DNA of 21,787 nt from Parabacteroides sp. AM08-6 (GTDB lineage: Bacteria > Bacteroidota > Bacteroidia > Bacteroidales > Tannerellaceae), in NCBI RefSeq assembly GCF_003473295.1, contig NZ_QRMP01000038.1, positions 1-21,787 on the forward strand, read 5' to 3'. Below the pieces are notes generated by a model. It searched no databases. It saw only the letters and a program-made list of their open reading frames with translations, and was not told the origin of the DNA. A program made the position numbers and the translations under genes. Below are positions 1 to 7,283 of this stretch, one piece after another. How positions within the stretch are numbered: position 1 is the first letter of the stretch; every line of letters starts with the position of its first letter.

Positions 1-1368
1 AGAGATGATTACCCCACTGTCGTGACTATTCATCCGGACGGGCGTTTCGACTGTAAATTGCTATTGAGACATCCGGTTTCATTATCTATGTATATTTGTA
101 ATGGCAGAATCCCTTTTTATCTGGAACCCGGACAAAAACTTACTGTGTTTGTCGATTATGAGAGTTTGACGGATTATGTGCGTACTTGGGATAATGCAAC
201 ATTCGTAAAAGATTTATGTTACATGGGGGAATCGGCTTCTATTTGCCGGGGGATTGCTAAGACACAGAATTTATTCGAACACGATAATGAGGTTCGAAAT
301 GACCAGAAAAAACTGACTCCCGAACAATATAGTCAAAAAAGAAGTCCTGTCCTTGCCGAATGGAAAAATATAGCGGACTCTATTATCCGGGCAGATAATT
401 ATTCACCCAAAGCTGCCCGTATGCTCCGTAATTCGGCTCTCTTGCGACATGCAGGGAATATGCTTGATTTTTTGGGAATGCGTAAATATGAGGCTATGGT
501 AGATACCGCGAATCAAGTACTGAAAGTAAAGGAGGACGATTCTTATTATGATTTTTTGAAACAAATGCCTTTGGACGATTATACATTGTTGGCATGTGGG
601 CAGTTTGGTACTTTCATTAACAGATTCGAATATATGGACCTTCTTTCTCCTCGTAGCTTGGTTGTTGTAAGGGAGAATGTAGACCGGGCTGGTTTGATGT
701 TGAAAAAAAATGAACAGGCTGCCAATCTGTTGAAGAAGTTTTTGGGAACAGATAAAATCCCGTTTGCTTTACAAATTGCGCAAGTAAGAAGTTTAAATTA
801 CCAAATGTCGTTCTTAGAAGAGGAGGAGTTGTCTAAACGATTCATCGAAGGTTTAAAAGCAAATCTTTCTATTCCGTTTTTGAGTGAAGAATGCGATAAT
901 ATGTATAACAAGATTTATGCCGATAAAAGCGGAAGTTTCATATTGCCTGAAGGAAAGGGAAAAGAAATCTTTACTAAAATCGCGGATAAATATAAAGGAA
1001 AATACCTGATGGTCGACTTTTGGGCTACCACTTGCGGACCTTGCCGGGGAGGTATTGAAGAGTCTGCGGAGTTACGTAAAAAGTACAGGGACCATAAAGA
1101 TATTGATTTTATCTTTATCACCAGTGAAGAAGAGTCGCCGGAGCGGGATTATGTGAAATACGTAGAAGAAAATTTGAAAGATGAAGATTGCTACCGTATT
1201 CCTGCAAGCGACTATCATTATTTGAGAGAGCTGTTCCATTTCAACGGAATTCCCCATTATGTAACACTGAATAGGGAAGGACGTGTTTTGAGAGAAAGTT
1301 TGTCGTATTTTAGTTTTGAATATGGCTTACTCCAGCTATTGGAGAAAGAACAAGAAAATAAAGAATAA
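1..1368 (+). CDS. TlpA-like exported thioredoxin-fold protein, C-terminal part (5' end outside window)
   Basis: The reading frame is open from base 1. Its first residues (RDDYPTVVTIHPDGRF) align with the interior of the complete paralog at 1532-3724 (REDFPTVIAIHPDGRF). The gene therefore starts upstream of the window, and the GTG at 22 is not its start. The C-terminal thioredoxin domain shows DFWATTCGPC (bases 1033-1044 encode the CGPC redox pair) and the cis-proline segment FNGIPHY. The preceding region of about 300 residues is alpha-rich and of unknown function. Proteins of this type in Bacteroidetes are exported, and TlpA/ResA relatives reduce or rearrange disulfides in the envelope; the substrate here is unknown. 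It is followed by a hairpin terminator and then the paralog, so the two form a tandem duplication. Confidence 0.85.
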   Translation, partial: RDDYPTVVTIHPDGRFDCKLLLRHPVSLSMYICNGRIPFYLEPGQKLTVFVDYESLTDYVRTWDNATFVKDLCYMGESASICRGIAKTQNLFEHDNEVRNDQKKLTPEQYSQKRSPVLAEWKNIADSIIRADNYSPKAARMLRNSALLRHAGNMLDFLGMRKYEAMVDTANQVLKVKEDDSYYDFLKQMPLDDYTLLACGQFGTFINRFEYMDLLSPRSLVVVRENVDRAGLMLKKNEQAANLLKKFLGTDKIPFALQIAQVRSLNYQMSFLEEEELSKRFIEGLKANLSIPFLSEECDNMYNKIYADKSGSFILPEGKGKEIFTKIADKYKGKYLMVDFWATTCGPCRGGIEESAELRKKYRDHKDIDFIFITSEEESPERDYVKYVEENLKDEDCYRIPASDYHYLRELFHFNGIPHYVTLNREGRVLRESLSYFSFEYGLLQLLEKEQENKE

Positions 1369-1394
1369 CCTATAGGAGATGGGATATATGAATG

Positions 1395-1433
1395 AAAAAG
1401 GGAAATGTCCGTTAGCGGCGTTCCCTTTTTTAT
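1395..1433 (+). terminator. Rho-independent terminator after first TlpA-like gene
   Basis: A 10-bp perfect stem (aaaaagggaa at 1395-1404 pairs with ttcccttttt at 1421-1430) is followed by further T residues. The 16-base loop contains a small inner ccg/cgg pairing. It lies 27 bases after the stop codon. A closely related hairpin follows the second paralog. Confidence 0.85.
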
Positions 1434-1475
1434 TTCTTGACGGGAGATATTAAAGAATAAAAATAGAGTAAAACC

Positions 1476-1505
1476 TTGTTTATTCGGGTTTTAAATATAC
1501 ATTTG
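1476..1505 (+). promoter_or_regulatory. Bacteroidetes-type promoter of the second TlpA-like gene
   Basis: The -7 element TACATTTG (TAnnTTTG) is at 1498-1505. A TTG core of the -33 element is at 1476-1478, with a 19-base spacer. It lies 26 bases before the ATG at 1532. Together with the upstream terminator it suggests that the two paralogs are transcribed separately. Confidence 0.65.
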
Positions 1506-1531
1506 TAGTCATAAGTTTAAAAATCAATATT

Positions 1532-3724
1532 ATGAAATATACCACAATCGGACTTCTCCTATTCTTGCTACAAAGCCTTTGTGCTCAAACGGTTATTGAG
1601 AACCCCTCCTACAAGACACGTGCAAGTAGTATTTTGACCATCACAAAGATTGAACGGACAAAAGAAGCGACAAACTTGCATGTCCATGCTGTCTTTCATC
1701 CCCATTGGTGGATATCCATTGGTTCGGACCTTTATATAGAAGATGTGGCGACCGGAAATAAATATTATTCGGACCGTATGATAGGAATGGAATTTGGTAA
1801 AGAAACGTATTTCCCGGATTCGGGGGAGATGGACTTTGTGATGGTTTATCCGCCACTTCCTTCCACTACTACTTGTATCAATTGGATTGATCCGGGCTGC
1901 GATTGGAAGACTTTCGAAATATCATTGGTTCCGGATAAATCTAAAAGCATAAAGAATTTGGATGGAATACGAGGAAATTGGATAACACAGGATGGCAATA
2001 ATGAGTGGATAGTCGGACTCTACGACTCTCTGGTTATTTATCAAAACGATTTATGGACATATAAAGAGATTCAAAAGAAAGGGAAACGTTATTTAGTAAC
2101 ATTGGAAAATAAAACCGGAACCAGCCAATTGACATTTAATCCTCAGAAAGACGGACTTTGCCGGATTTCATCTCAAAATCTTGATATTCTGTGTGGGAAA
2201 GGACCGAACAATCAATTAAAGCCAACTCCCTCTGATGAAGATTTTACCGATTTCTTTCGCTCGGATACAGCTTATATACAGGGTTACTTGAGAGGATATG
2301 ATTCGAGGCTTGGCTTTTCAACCGGAATGGTTTATTTGGGAAACGAGGCTACAAGGGAAGATTTTCCTACTGTTATCGCAATTCACCCGGACGGACGTTT
2401 CGATTGTAAATTGGCGTTGAAACATCCGGTTTCATTATATATGTATATCAACAACATCCGGATTCCATTTTATCTGGAACCCGGACAAAAGCTGACTGTT
2501 TATCTCGATTACGAAAGTATGCTGGATTATTATCGCGGACATGACTATTCCGCCCTGATTAAAGGTATTTGTTATATGGGAGAATCTGCCTCTATTTGCC
2601 GGGGAGATAGTAAGACACGAGAGCTGTTCGAATACGATTATGAAGTCCGCAATGACCAGAAAAAACTGACTCCCGAGCAATACCGTCAAAAAAGAAGTCC
2701 CATTCTTTCCAAATGGAAAAATATGGCGGATTCTATTATTGCAGCAGACAATTATTCACCTAAAGCTGCCCGTATGCTCCGTAATTCGGCTTTAATGGAA
2801 TATGCCGTTAATATGTTTGATTTTACAGATATGCGTTGGTATATGTCTCTGGAAGATACGACTAATCAGGTGCTGAAAATAGAGGAAGACGACTCTTATT
2901 ATGATTTTTTGAAAGAAATGCCTCTGGATGATTATACCCTGATGGCTTGTAATCGTTTCAGTACATTCATTAACAGGTTTGAATATATGAAATTCTTTTC
3001 TTCTCGTGGTTATAAAAGGGTTGTAGAGAGTGATACGGATCGGGTTAGTTCGATATTGAATGAAAACGAACAGGCTGTCAATCGTTTGAAGGAGTTTCTG
3101 CCAACAGATAAAATTCCGTTTGCTTTACAGATTGCGCAGGTGAGAAGTTCAAACTATCGGATGTCGTCGTTAAGAGATGAAAGTTTATCCAAACGATTCA
3201 TCGAAAGTGTAAAAGCAAATCTATCTATACCATTTCTAAGTGAAGAATGTGATTATATGTACGACAAGATTTATTCCGATAAAAGCGGAAGTTTTTTATT
3301 ATCCGAGGGAAGGGGGAAAGAAATCTTTACTAAAATAGCAGATAAATATAAAGGAAAATACCTGATGGTCGACTTTTGGGCTACTACTTGTGCACCTTGC
3401 CGGGGAGGTATTGAAAGGTCTGCCGAATTACGTAAAAAATACAGGAACCATAAAGATATTGATTTTATCTTTATCACCAGTGATGACGAATCGCCTGAGC
3501 AGGATTATGTGAAATACGTGGAGGCAAATTTGAAAGATGAAGATTGCTACCGTATTCCCGCAAGCGACTATCATTATTTGAGAGAACTGTTCCATTTCAA
3601 CGGAATTCCTCATTATGAAACTCTGAACAGGGAAGGACGTGTCTTGAGAGAAAGTTTGTTGTACGAGAATTTTGAATATGGCTTACTCCGGCTATTTGAG
3701 AAAGAGCAGGAAAATGAAGAATAA
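1532..3724 (+). CDS. TlpA-like exported thioredoxin-fold protein (complete paralog)
   Basis: A 730-residue protein. The N-terminus (MKYTTIGLLLFLLQSLCAQ) is a type I signal peptide with likely cleavage after LCA, so the protein acts in the periplasm or envelope. Residues of roughly 25-240 form a beta-rich region rich in aromatic residues. Roughly 245-320 resembles the DUF4369-like segment that often precedes TlpA domains. A helical linker follows, and about 600-730 is the thioredoxin domain, with C620-A-P-C623 in DFWATTCAPC and the cis-Pro segment FNGIPHY. The family catalyses thiol-disulfide exchange, and the long N-terminal part presumably gives specificity. The C-terminal two thirds is highly similar to the partial gene upstream, at the nucleotide level too around the active site. 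The start is well placed downstream of a -7 element. Substrate and pathway cannot be told from the sequence. Confidence 0.88.
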   Translation: MKYTTIGLLLFLLQSLCAQTVIENPSYKTRASSILTITKIERTKEATNLHVHAVFHPHWWISIGSDLYIEDVATGNKYYSDRMIGMEFGKETYFPDSGEMDFVMVYPPLPSTTTCINWIDPGCDWKTFEISLVPDKSKSIKNLDGIRGNWITQDGNNEWIVGLYDSLVIYQNDLWTYKEIQKKGKRYLVTLENKTGTSQLTFNPQKDGLCRISSQNLDILCGKGPNNQLKPTPSDEDFTDFFRSDTAYIQGYLRGYDSRLGFSTGMVYLGNEATREDFPTVIAIHPDGRFDCKLALKHPVSLYMYINNIRIPFYLEPGQKLTVYLDYESMLDYYRGHDYSALIKGICYMGESASICRGDSKTRELFEYDYEVRNDQKKLTPEQYRQKRSPILSKWKNMADSIIAADNYSPKAARMLRNSALMEYAVNMFDFTDMRWYMSLEDTTNQVLKIEEDDSYYDFLKEMPLDDYTLMACNRFSTFINRFEYMKFFSSRGYKRVVESDTDRVSSILNENEQAVNRLKEFLPTDKIPFALQIAQVRSSNYRMSSLRDESLSKRFIESVKANLSIPFLSEECDYMYDKIYSDKSGSFLLSEGRGKEIFTKIADKYKGKYLMVDFWATTCAPCRGGIERSAELRKKYRNHKDIDFIFITSDDESPEQDYVKYVEANLKDEDCYRIPASDYHYLRELFHFNGIPHYETLNREGRVLRESLLYENFEYGLLRLFEKEQENEE

Positions 3725-3752
3725 CCTTGTAGGAGATGAGATTGTATGAATG

Positions 3753-3788
3753 AAAAAGGGAACGTTCTGTGACGAGCGTTCCCTTTTT
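3753..3788. terminator. Bidirectional terminator between second TlpA-like gene and fba
   Basis: A 12-bp perfect stem (aaaaagggaacg at 3753-3764 pairs with cgttcccttttt at 3777-3788) has a 12-base loop. A-tracts and T-tracts on the two sides mean it can end the TlpA-like transcript and also the fba transcript, whose stop codon is at 3808. Sequence and context copy the hairpin at 1395-1433. Confidence 0.85.
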
Positions 3789-3807
3789 ATCGTTAAATCC
3801 TTTTGGA

Positions 3808-4806
3808 TTAAAGTTTGTCGTTAGAACCTAATACGTTGATAATTTTGTGCTTGTACAGCTTTTCCATATTATCACGAGCCGGACCTAAATATTTACGTGG
3901 GTCGAATTCTGCCGGTTTTTCAGCGAAAGTCTTACGGATTGCAGCAGTCATAGCCAGACGAGAGTCTGAGTCGATGTTGATTTTGCAAACGGCAGACTTG
4001 GCAGCCTTACGCAATTCTTCTTCAGGAATTCCGATAGCGGCTTTCAGTGCACCACCATATTTGTTGATAGTTTCAACTTCTTCTTCAGGAACAGAAGAAG
4101 AACCGTGCAGTACGATAGGGAATCCCGGAAGTTTTTCCATTACAGCATCCAATACGTTGAATGCGAGAGGAGGAGGTACCATCTTACCGGTTTTTTCGTC
4201 GATGTGGCACTGTTCCGGAGTGAATTTGTATGCACCGTGAGAAGTACCGATTGAAATAGCCAAAGAATCACAACCTGTACGATGAGCAAAATCAATCACT
4301 TCTTCAGGGTCTGTATAAGTGTGATGGTCGGAAGAAACTTCGTCTTCAACGCCTGCCAACACACCAAGTTCGCCTTCAACAGTTACATCGAACTGATGAG
4401 CGTAATCTACGACTTTCTTAGTCAATGCTACGTTTTCTTCATACGGAAGATGAGAACCGTCAATCATGACAGAAGAAAAACCTGAATCGATACAGCTTTT
4501 GCAAGTTTCGAAAGTATCACCATGGTCCAGGTGAAGAACAATCTGAGGATTCGGGCAACCCAATTCCTTTGCATATTCTACAGCACCCTGTGCCATATAA
4601 CGAAGTAAAGTAGCATTTGCATACTGGCGAGCACCTTTGGATACCTGCAGGATAACCGGAGACTTTGTTTCTACAGCAGCCTTGATGATAGCCTGCATCT
4701 GTTCCATGTTATTGAAGTTAAAAGCAGGAATTGCATATCCGCCTTTGATGGCCTTTGCAAACATCTCACGTGTGTTTACCAGACCTAAATCTTTGTAATT
4801 TACCAT
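3808..4806 (-). CDS. fba: Class II fructose-bisphosphate aldolase
   Basis: Reversible cleavage of fructose 1,6-bisphosphate to glyceraldehyde 3-phosphate and dihydroxyacetone phosphate in cytosolic glycolysis/gluconeogenesis. The 332-residue protein (start MVNYKDLGLV at 4806) has the class II zinc/catalytic motif LHLDHGDTFE (D94, H95), the acidic loop EGELGVLAGVEDE, the zinc ligand H190 in GTSHGAYK and H234 in VLHGSSSVP. The frame remains open upstream to 4989, but family alignment and the -7 element at 4847-4854 place the start at 4806. It is monocistronic and divergent from rpmE2, and it converges on the TlpA-like gene across a shared terminator. Confidence 0.96.
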   Translation of the reverse strand: MVNYKDLGLVNTREMFAKAIKGGYAIPAFNFNNMEQMQAIIKAAVETKSPVILQVSKGARQYANATLLRYMAQGAVEYAKELGCPNPQIVLHLDHGDTFETCKSCIDSGFSSVMIDGSHLPYEENVALTKKVVDYAHQFDVTVEGELGVLAGVEDEVSSDHHTYTDPEEVIDFAHRTGCDSLAISIGTSHGAYKFTPEQCHIDEKTGKMVPPPLAFNVLDAVMEKLPGFPIVLHGSSSVPEEEVETINKYGGALKAAIGIPEEELRKAAKSAVCKINIDSDSRLAMTAAIRKTFAEKPAEFDPRKYLGPARDNMEKLYKHKIINVLGSNDKL

Positions 4807-4846
4807 TGTTGTATTTGTTATTACGTTAATGATTAAAAATTTGCCA

Positions 4847-4854
4847 CAAAGATA
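4847..4854 (-). promoter_or_regulatory. -7 promoter element of fba
   Basis: The minus strand reads TATCTTTG (TAnnTTTG), 40 bases before the fba ATG. I see no convincing TTTG -33 element at 19-20 bases, so only the -7 is called. Confidence 0.5.
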
Positions 4855-4935
4855 ATAACTATCCGCTAACATGATGCTTTGTAGCATATAAAATAACACA
4901 AAAGTGGCACGTACGGAAAAAATAGTTGGAAAATC

Positions 4936-4966
4936 TTTGTTAGTTTGATGCAAATCCATACCTTTG
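4936..4966 (+). promoter_or_regulatory. Promoter of rpmE2
   Basis: A textbook Bacteroides promoter: -33 TTTG at 4936-4939, a 19-base spacer, and -7 TACCTTTG at 4959-4966. Transcription should start near 4972, giving a leader of about 57 bases before the ATG at 5029. It lies within the 5' flank shared with the divergent fba gene. Confidence 0.75.
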
Positions 4967-5028
4967 CAAGCCAATTTACCGGTTACCAAACTAATAAATA
5001 GAATTTAAACTAATAAGATAAGAAAGCA

Positions 5029-5283
5029 ATGAAAAAAGGAATTCATCCTGAGAACTATCGTCCTGTAGTATTCAAGGACATGTCGAACGAAGATACGTTT
5101 ATCACTCGTTCCACTATCAATGCAAAAGAAACTATCGTTATCGATGGTGTTGAATATCCATTGGTAAAGGTCGAAATTTCTAACACTTCTCACCCGTTCT
5201 ATACAGGTAAGTCTAAACTCGTTGACACTGCAGGACGTGTTGATAAGTTCATGAGCCGCTACGGTAACCGCAACAAAAAGTAA
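5029..5283 (+). CDS. rpmE2: 50S ribosomal protein L31 type B
   Basis: An 84-residue protein starting [20 protein letters not shown], with the conserved SHPFYTG and a [12 protein letters not shown]-terminus typical of L31. It has no cysteine at all, so it is the zinc-independent (C-minus, type B) form. The insert of about 15 residues relative to zinc-binding L31 also fits type B. It is a component of the large ribosomal subunit. It has its own promoter (4936-4966) and terminator (5317-5354), so it appears to be a single-gene unit. Confidence 0.96.
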   Translation: MKKGIHPENYRPVVFKDMSNEDTFITRSTINAKETIVIDGVEYPLVKVEISNTSHPFYTGKSKLVDTAGRVDKFMSRYGNRNKK

Positions 5284-5316
5284 TTGGCAATGTTTAGTTG
5301 ACAATTGAAAAGCTAT

Positions 5317-5354
5317 AAAAAAAGGCTGTCCTTTAAGGAGGATGGCCTTTTTTT
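5317..5354 (+). terminator. Terminator after rpmE2
   Basis: A hairpin (aaaaaaggc ... gcctttttt with an inner gtcct/aggag-type pairing and a short loop) ends in a run of T residues at 5348-5354. It lies 33 bases past the L31 stop. Confidence 0.8.
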
Positions 5355-5426
5355 GTGCCCGGACATCCTGTAAGCTATTGGAGAAATAAGATGTTGCGAA
5401 CTATTTTTTTAATACAAAGATATTCC

Positions 5427-5434
5427 TATTTTTG
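5427..5434 (+). promoter_or_regulatory. -7 promoter element of the sugar kinase gene
   Basis: TATTTTTG matches TAnnTTTG and is followed by CA, as is common in Bacteroides. A T-tract at 5404-5410 may stand in for the -33 element. The ATG at 5473 is 38 bases downstream. Confidence 0.55.
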
Positions 5435-5472
5435 CATAGTTAATTTATAAATTGTCAAATAAACTAAGTACC

Positions 5473-6570
5473 ATGACAAAAACGAAAGAACAATTATTAG
5501 ACATTCTCAGCCGGTTTCAACTGGAAGAAAAAGTAGTTTCCGCCGAACCTTTCGGAAACGGACACATTAACGATACGCTAAAAGTAACGAACGAAAAAGG
5601 CGAAATCAAATATGTGCTGCAACGCATCAATCACCTGATATTTACCAATGTGGATATGTTGCAGAATAACATTCATATCGTCACTTCACACATCCGGAAA
5701 AAACTGGAAGAAAAAGGCGAAACAGATATTGACCGCAAGGTACTGACTTTTTTGCCAACGAAGGATGGTAAACTGTATTATTTTGATGGCGACAGCTATT
5801 GGCGTGTATGTTTATTCATTCCCAATAGTATAAGCTATGAAGAAGTAAATCCCGAGTTGTCTTATGAAGCGGGAAAGGCTTTCGGTGATTTCCAGTCCAT
5901 GTTGGCGGATATTCCCGAAGGGCAGTTGGGCGAAACAATACCGAATTTCCATAATATGGAATTTCGCCTCCAGCAGTTCCATGAAGCTCTTCAGGCCAAT
6001 GCCGCCGGCCGTCTGGACGAAGTGAAAGAACTTGTCGATGAGATTGAGAAACGTGCTGAAGCCATGTGTATTCAGGAACGTCTCTACCGCGAAGGCAAAT
6101 TGAAAAAACGGACGAACCACTGCGATACGAAAGTTAACAATATGATGTTCGATACGGAAACCAATAAAGTGCTTTGTGTTATTGATTTGGACACAGTAAT
6201 GCCCGGTTTTGTCCTTTCCGATATCGGTGACTTTATCCGTACGGGTGCCAATACGGGTGCTGAGGATGATGAGAATCTGGATAATGTAAATGTCAACATG
6301 GATATTTTCAAAGCCTATACCCGTGGATATATGGAGAAAGCAAAATCGTTCTTGACTCCTACGGAAATCCGTTTGCTTCCTTATGGTGGCCGTTTGCTGA
6401 CTTATATGCAGACTGTGCGTTTCCTGACGGACTATATCAATGGTGATACTTATTATAAAATACACAGTCCCAAACACAACCTTATCCGTACAAAAGCTCA
6501 GTTCAAGTTGTTGCAAAGCCTTGAAGAACACGCTGCCGAGATGGATGCTTTCATGAGCGAGTGGTTGTAA
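5473..6570 (+). CDS. APH-fold sugar kinase, NahK-like (N-acetylhexosamine 1-kinase family)
   Basis: A 365-residue kinase of the aminoglycoside-phosphotransferase fold. Near the N-terminus, FGNGHINDTLKV and YVLQRIN match the nucleotide-binding region of Bifidobacterium NahK. The catalytic loop is HCDTKVNN, with D218 as the likely base and N223 as a metal ligand. VIDLDT carries the second metal-binding acid pair (D238/D240). The C-terminal HNLIRTKAQFKLLQS is also NahK-like. NahK phosphorylates GlcNAc or GalNAc at C1, feeding UDP-HexNAc synthesis or catabolism; that substrate is inferred here from motif similarity, not shown. The frame extends to a TTG at 5452, but the ATG at 5473 fits the family length and the promoter better. 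It has its own promoter and terminator. No phosphorylase or uridylyltransferase partner is nearby. Confidence 0.85.
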   Translation: MTKTKEQLLDILSRFQLEEKVVSAEPFGNGHINDTLKVTNEKGEIKYVLQRINHLIFTNVDMLQNNIHIVTSHIRKKLEEKGETDIDRKVLTFLPTKDGKLYYFDGDSYWRVCLFIPNSISYEEVNPELSYEAGKAFGDFQSMLADIPEGQLGETIPNFHNMEFRLQQFHEALQANAAGRLDEVKELVDEIEKRAEAMCIQERLYREGKLKKRTNHCDTKVNNMMFDTETNKVLCVIDLDTVMPGFVLSDIGDFIRTGANTGAEDDENLDNVNVNMDIFKAYTRGYMEKAKSFLTPTEIRLLPYGGRLLTYMQTVRFLTDYINGDTYYKIHSPKHNLIRTKAQFKLLQSLEEHAAEMDAFMSEWL

Positions 6571-6597
6571 GACCGGATTCGGATATTGATGAGGTAA

Positions 6598-6645
6598 AAG
6601 TCGCTTTTTCTCCTATGTAAAAGAGAAAAAGCGGCTTTCCTTTTT
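6598..6645 (+). terminator. Terminator after the NahK-like kinase
   Basis: A 15-bp stem with one G-T pair (aagtcgctttttctc at 6598-6612 pairs with gagaaaaagcggctt at 6623-6637) and a 10-base loop is followed by tcctttttg. It starts 28 bases after the stop codon. It could also work in the opposite direction, though the T-run on that side is weak. Confidence 0.8.
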
Positions 6646-6719
6646 GTGAAAAAGATACTACCTGTCGTAAGATTCCTGCTTTGTAAATTTACTTTCCACA
6701 ATTTTTGAATATAAAAAAC

Positions 6720-6771
6720 ATAATTGTTGAAAGTAAAAATAACAATTGTGCTTTTTACTTTCAATAATTGT
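6720..6771. repeat. 20-bp inverted repeat, long hairpin of unknown role
   Basis: The left arm 6720-6739 and right arm 6752-6771 pair over 20 positions, with two differences that become G-U pairs in RNA. The 12-base loop contains acaattgt, itself palindromic. No T-tract follows, so it is not an ordinary terminator. Motifs of the form actttc-acaat recur just upstream, near 6690. Confidence 0.7.
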
Positions 6772-6840
6772 AGAAAGAATAATATGAGAAACGGATTCTG
6801 CCTTTCTAAAGGACATCCGGAATGGGATGGAAGGCACTTG

Positions 6841-6848
6841 CAAAGATA
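6841..6848 (-). promoter_or_regulatory. Candidate minus-strand -7 element in intergenic region
   Basis: The minus strand reads TATCTTTGCAAG, a perfect TAnnTTTG with the usual following CA. No good -33 element is seen at 19-20 bases. A transcript from here would cover the hairpin at 6720-6771 and meet the terminator at 6598-6645. No protein gene lies downstream on this strand. Confidence 0.3.
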
Positions 6849-6969
6849 GTTTAGACATGCTCCCACTCCTAATATTCTACCTGAATTTATTTGAGTTTCT
6901 GCGGATATGGAACAAATGTCTGCTTTTATTTGTTGAATCATTGTATGAATCACTAAAAACACAAATAAT

Positions 6970-7149
6970 ATGGCTGGAATAATGAAAACATTATGGGATG
7001 AGAGTTCGGAGCTTGAAAATGAGACTCTCTCAACACGTTCCGTATTGACGGATGACTATACATCCAACGATGTTCAGAAACTGAAAGATACGGTGGAAGA
7101 TGAAAAAGAAAATGAGGACATTATCGACGATACGATAGAAGAATTATGA
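6970..7149 (+). CDS. Small acidic hypothetical protein (59 aa)
   Basis: The ATG at 6970 opens a 59-residue frame ending in TGA at 7147-7149 (MAGIMKTLWDESSELENET... ending DDTIEEL). It has 19 acidic against 5 basic residues and no cysteine, signal peptide or membrane segment. The C-terminal half is a charged, probably helical stretch. An alternative start is the ATG at 6982 (MKTLWDESSE). It lies 134 bases before the IMP cyclohydrolase gene on the same strand and is followed by a long hairpin at 7192-7249. I do not recognise the family. The compact position between structured intergenic elements and the continuous codon use make it plausible but unproven as a gene. Confidence 0.5.
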   Translation: MAGIMKTLWDESSELENETLSTRSVLTDDYTSNDVQKLKDTVEDEKENEDIIDDTIEEL

Positions 7150-7191
7150 CCGGAGTGTGTCGGGATTTGTGACCTCTTTATCGGGAAGCCG

Positions 7192-7249
7192 AAAGTAGGG
7201 AAATATTTTCGTACATTAATATGTATCATTGAAAATATTTCCCTACTTT
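7192..7249 (+). repeat. 19-bp perfect inverted repeat upstream of purH
   Basis: The arm aaagtagggaaatattttc (7192-7210) is repeated exactly in inverted form at 7231-7249, around a 20-base spacer that can itself pair (tacat/atgta). The right arm contains the -7 element of the downstream gene. It may end the small-ORF transcript, act as an operator, or do both. Confidence 0.8.
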
Positions 7250-7251
7250 TG
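7244..7251 (+). promoter_or_regulatory. -7 promoter element of purH N-domain gene, inside the inverted repeat
   Basis: TACTTTTG matches TAnnTTTG. The ATG at 7284 is 32 bases downstream. The element sits in the right arm of the hairpin, whose mirror copy on the other strand reads TACTTTCG and so lacks a full match. No clear -33 TTTG is present at the usual distance. Confidence 0.5.
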
Positions 7252-7283
7252 TGCTCTAAAACATTAAAACAAACCGAACAAAG

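Larger units (their letters stand above)
6571..6969. other. Gene-poor intergenic stretch with terminator, long hairpin and a minus-strand promoter-like site
   Basis: Between the kinase stop and the small ORF lie about 400 AT-rich bases. They hold the kinase terminator (6598-6645), a 20-bp inverted repeat (6720-6771) and a perfect TAnnTTTG on the minus strand (6841-6848). No open frame here looks coding to me. A short minus-strand transcript running from about 6834 leftwards to the terminator is conceivable. Confidence 0.5.

Noticed and set aside
22..30. GTG at 22 as the start of the first TlpA-like gene
   Set aside because: The frame is open to base 1 and the upstream residues align with the interior of the paralog, so the gene is cut by the window edge.
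5812..6531. 239-codon open frame on the minus strand opposite the kinase
   Set aside because: It is a shadow of a well-supported gene. It has no family resemblance, and its composition follows the opposite strand's codons.
6720..6771. Invertible promoter segment (site-specific recombination)
   Set aside because: The arms are separated by only 12 bases and no promoter lies between them, so inversion would change nothing. A hairpin is the simpler reading.
6498..6962. 154-codon minus-strand open frame spanning the kinase end and the intergenic region
   Set aside because: It crosses the kinase terminator and the long hairpin, has no recognisable motif and overlaps a real gene.
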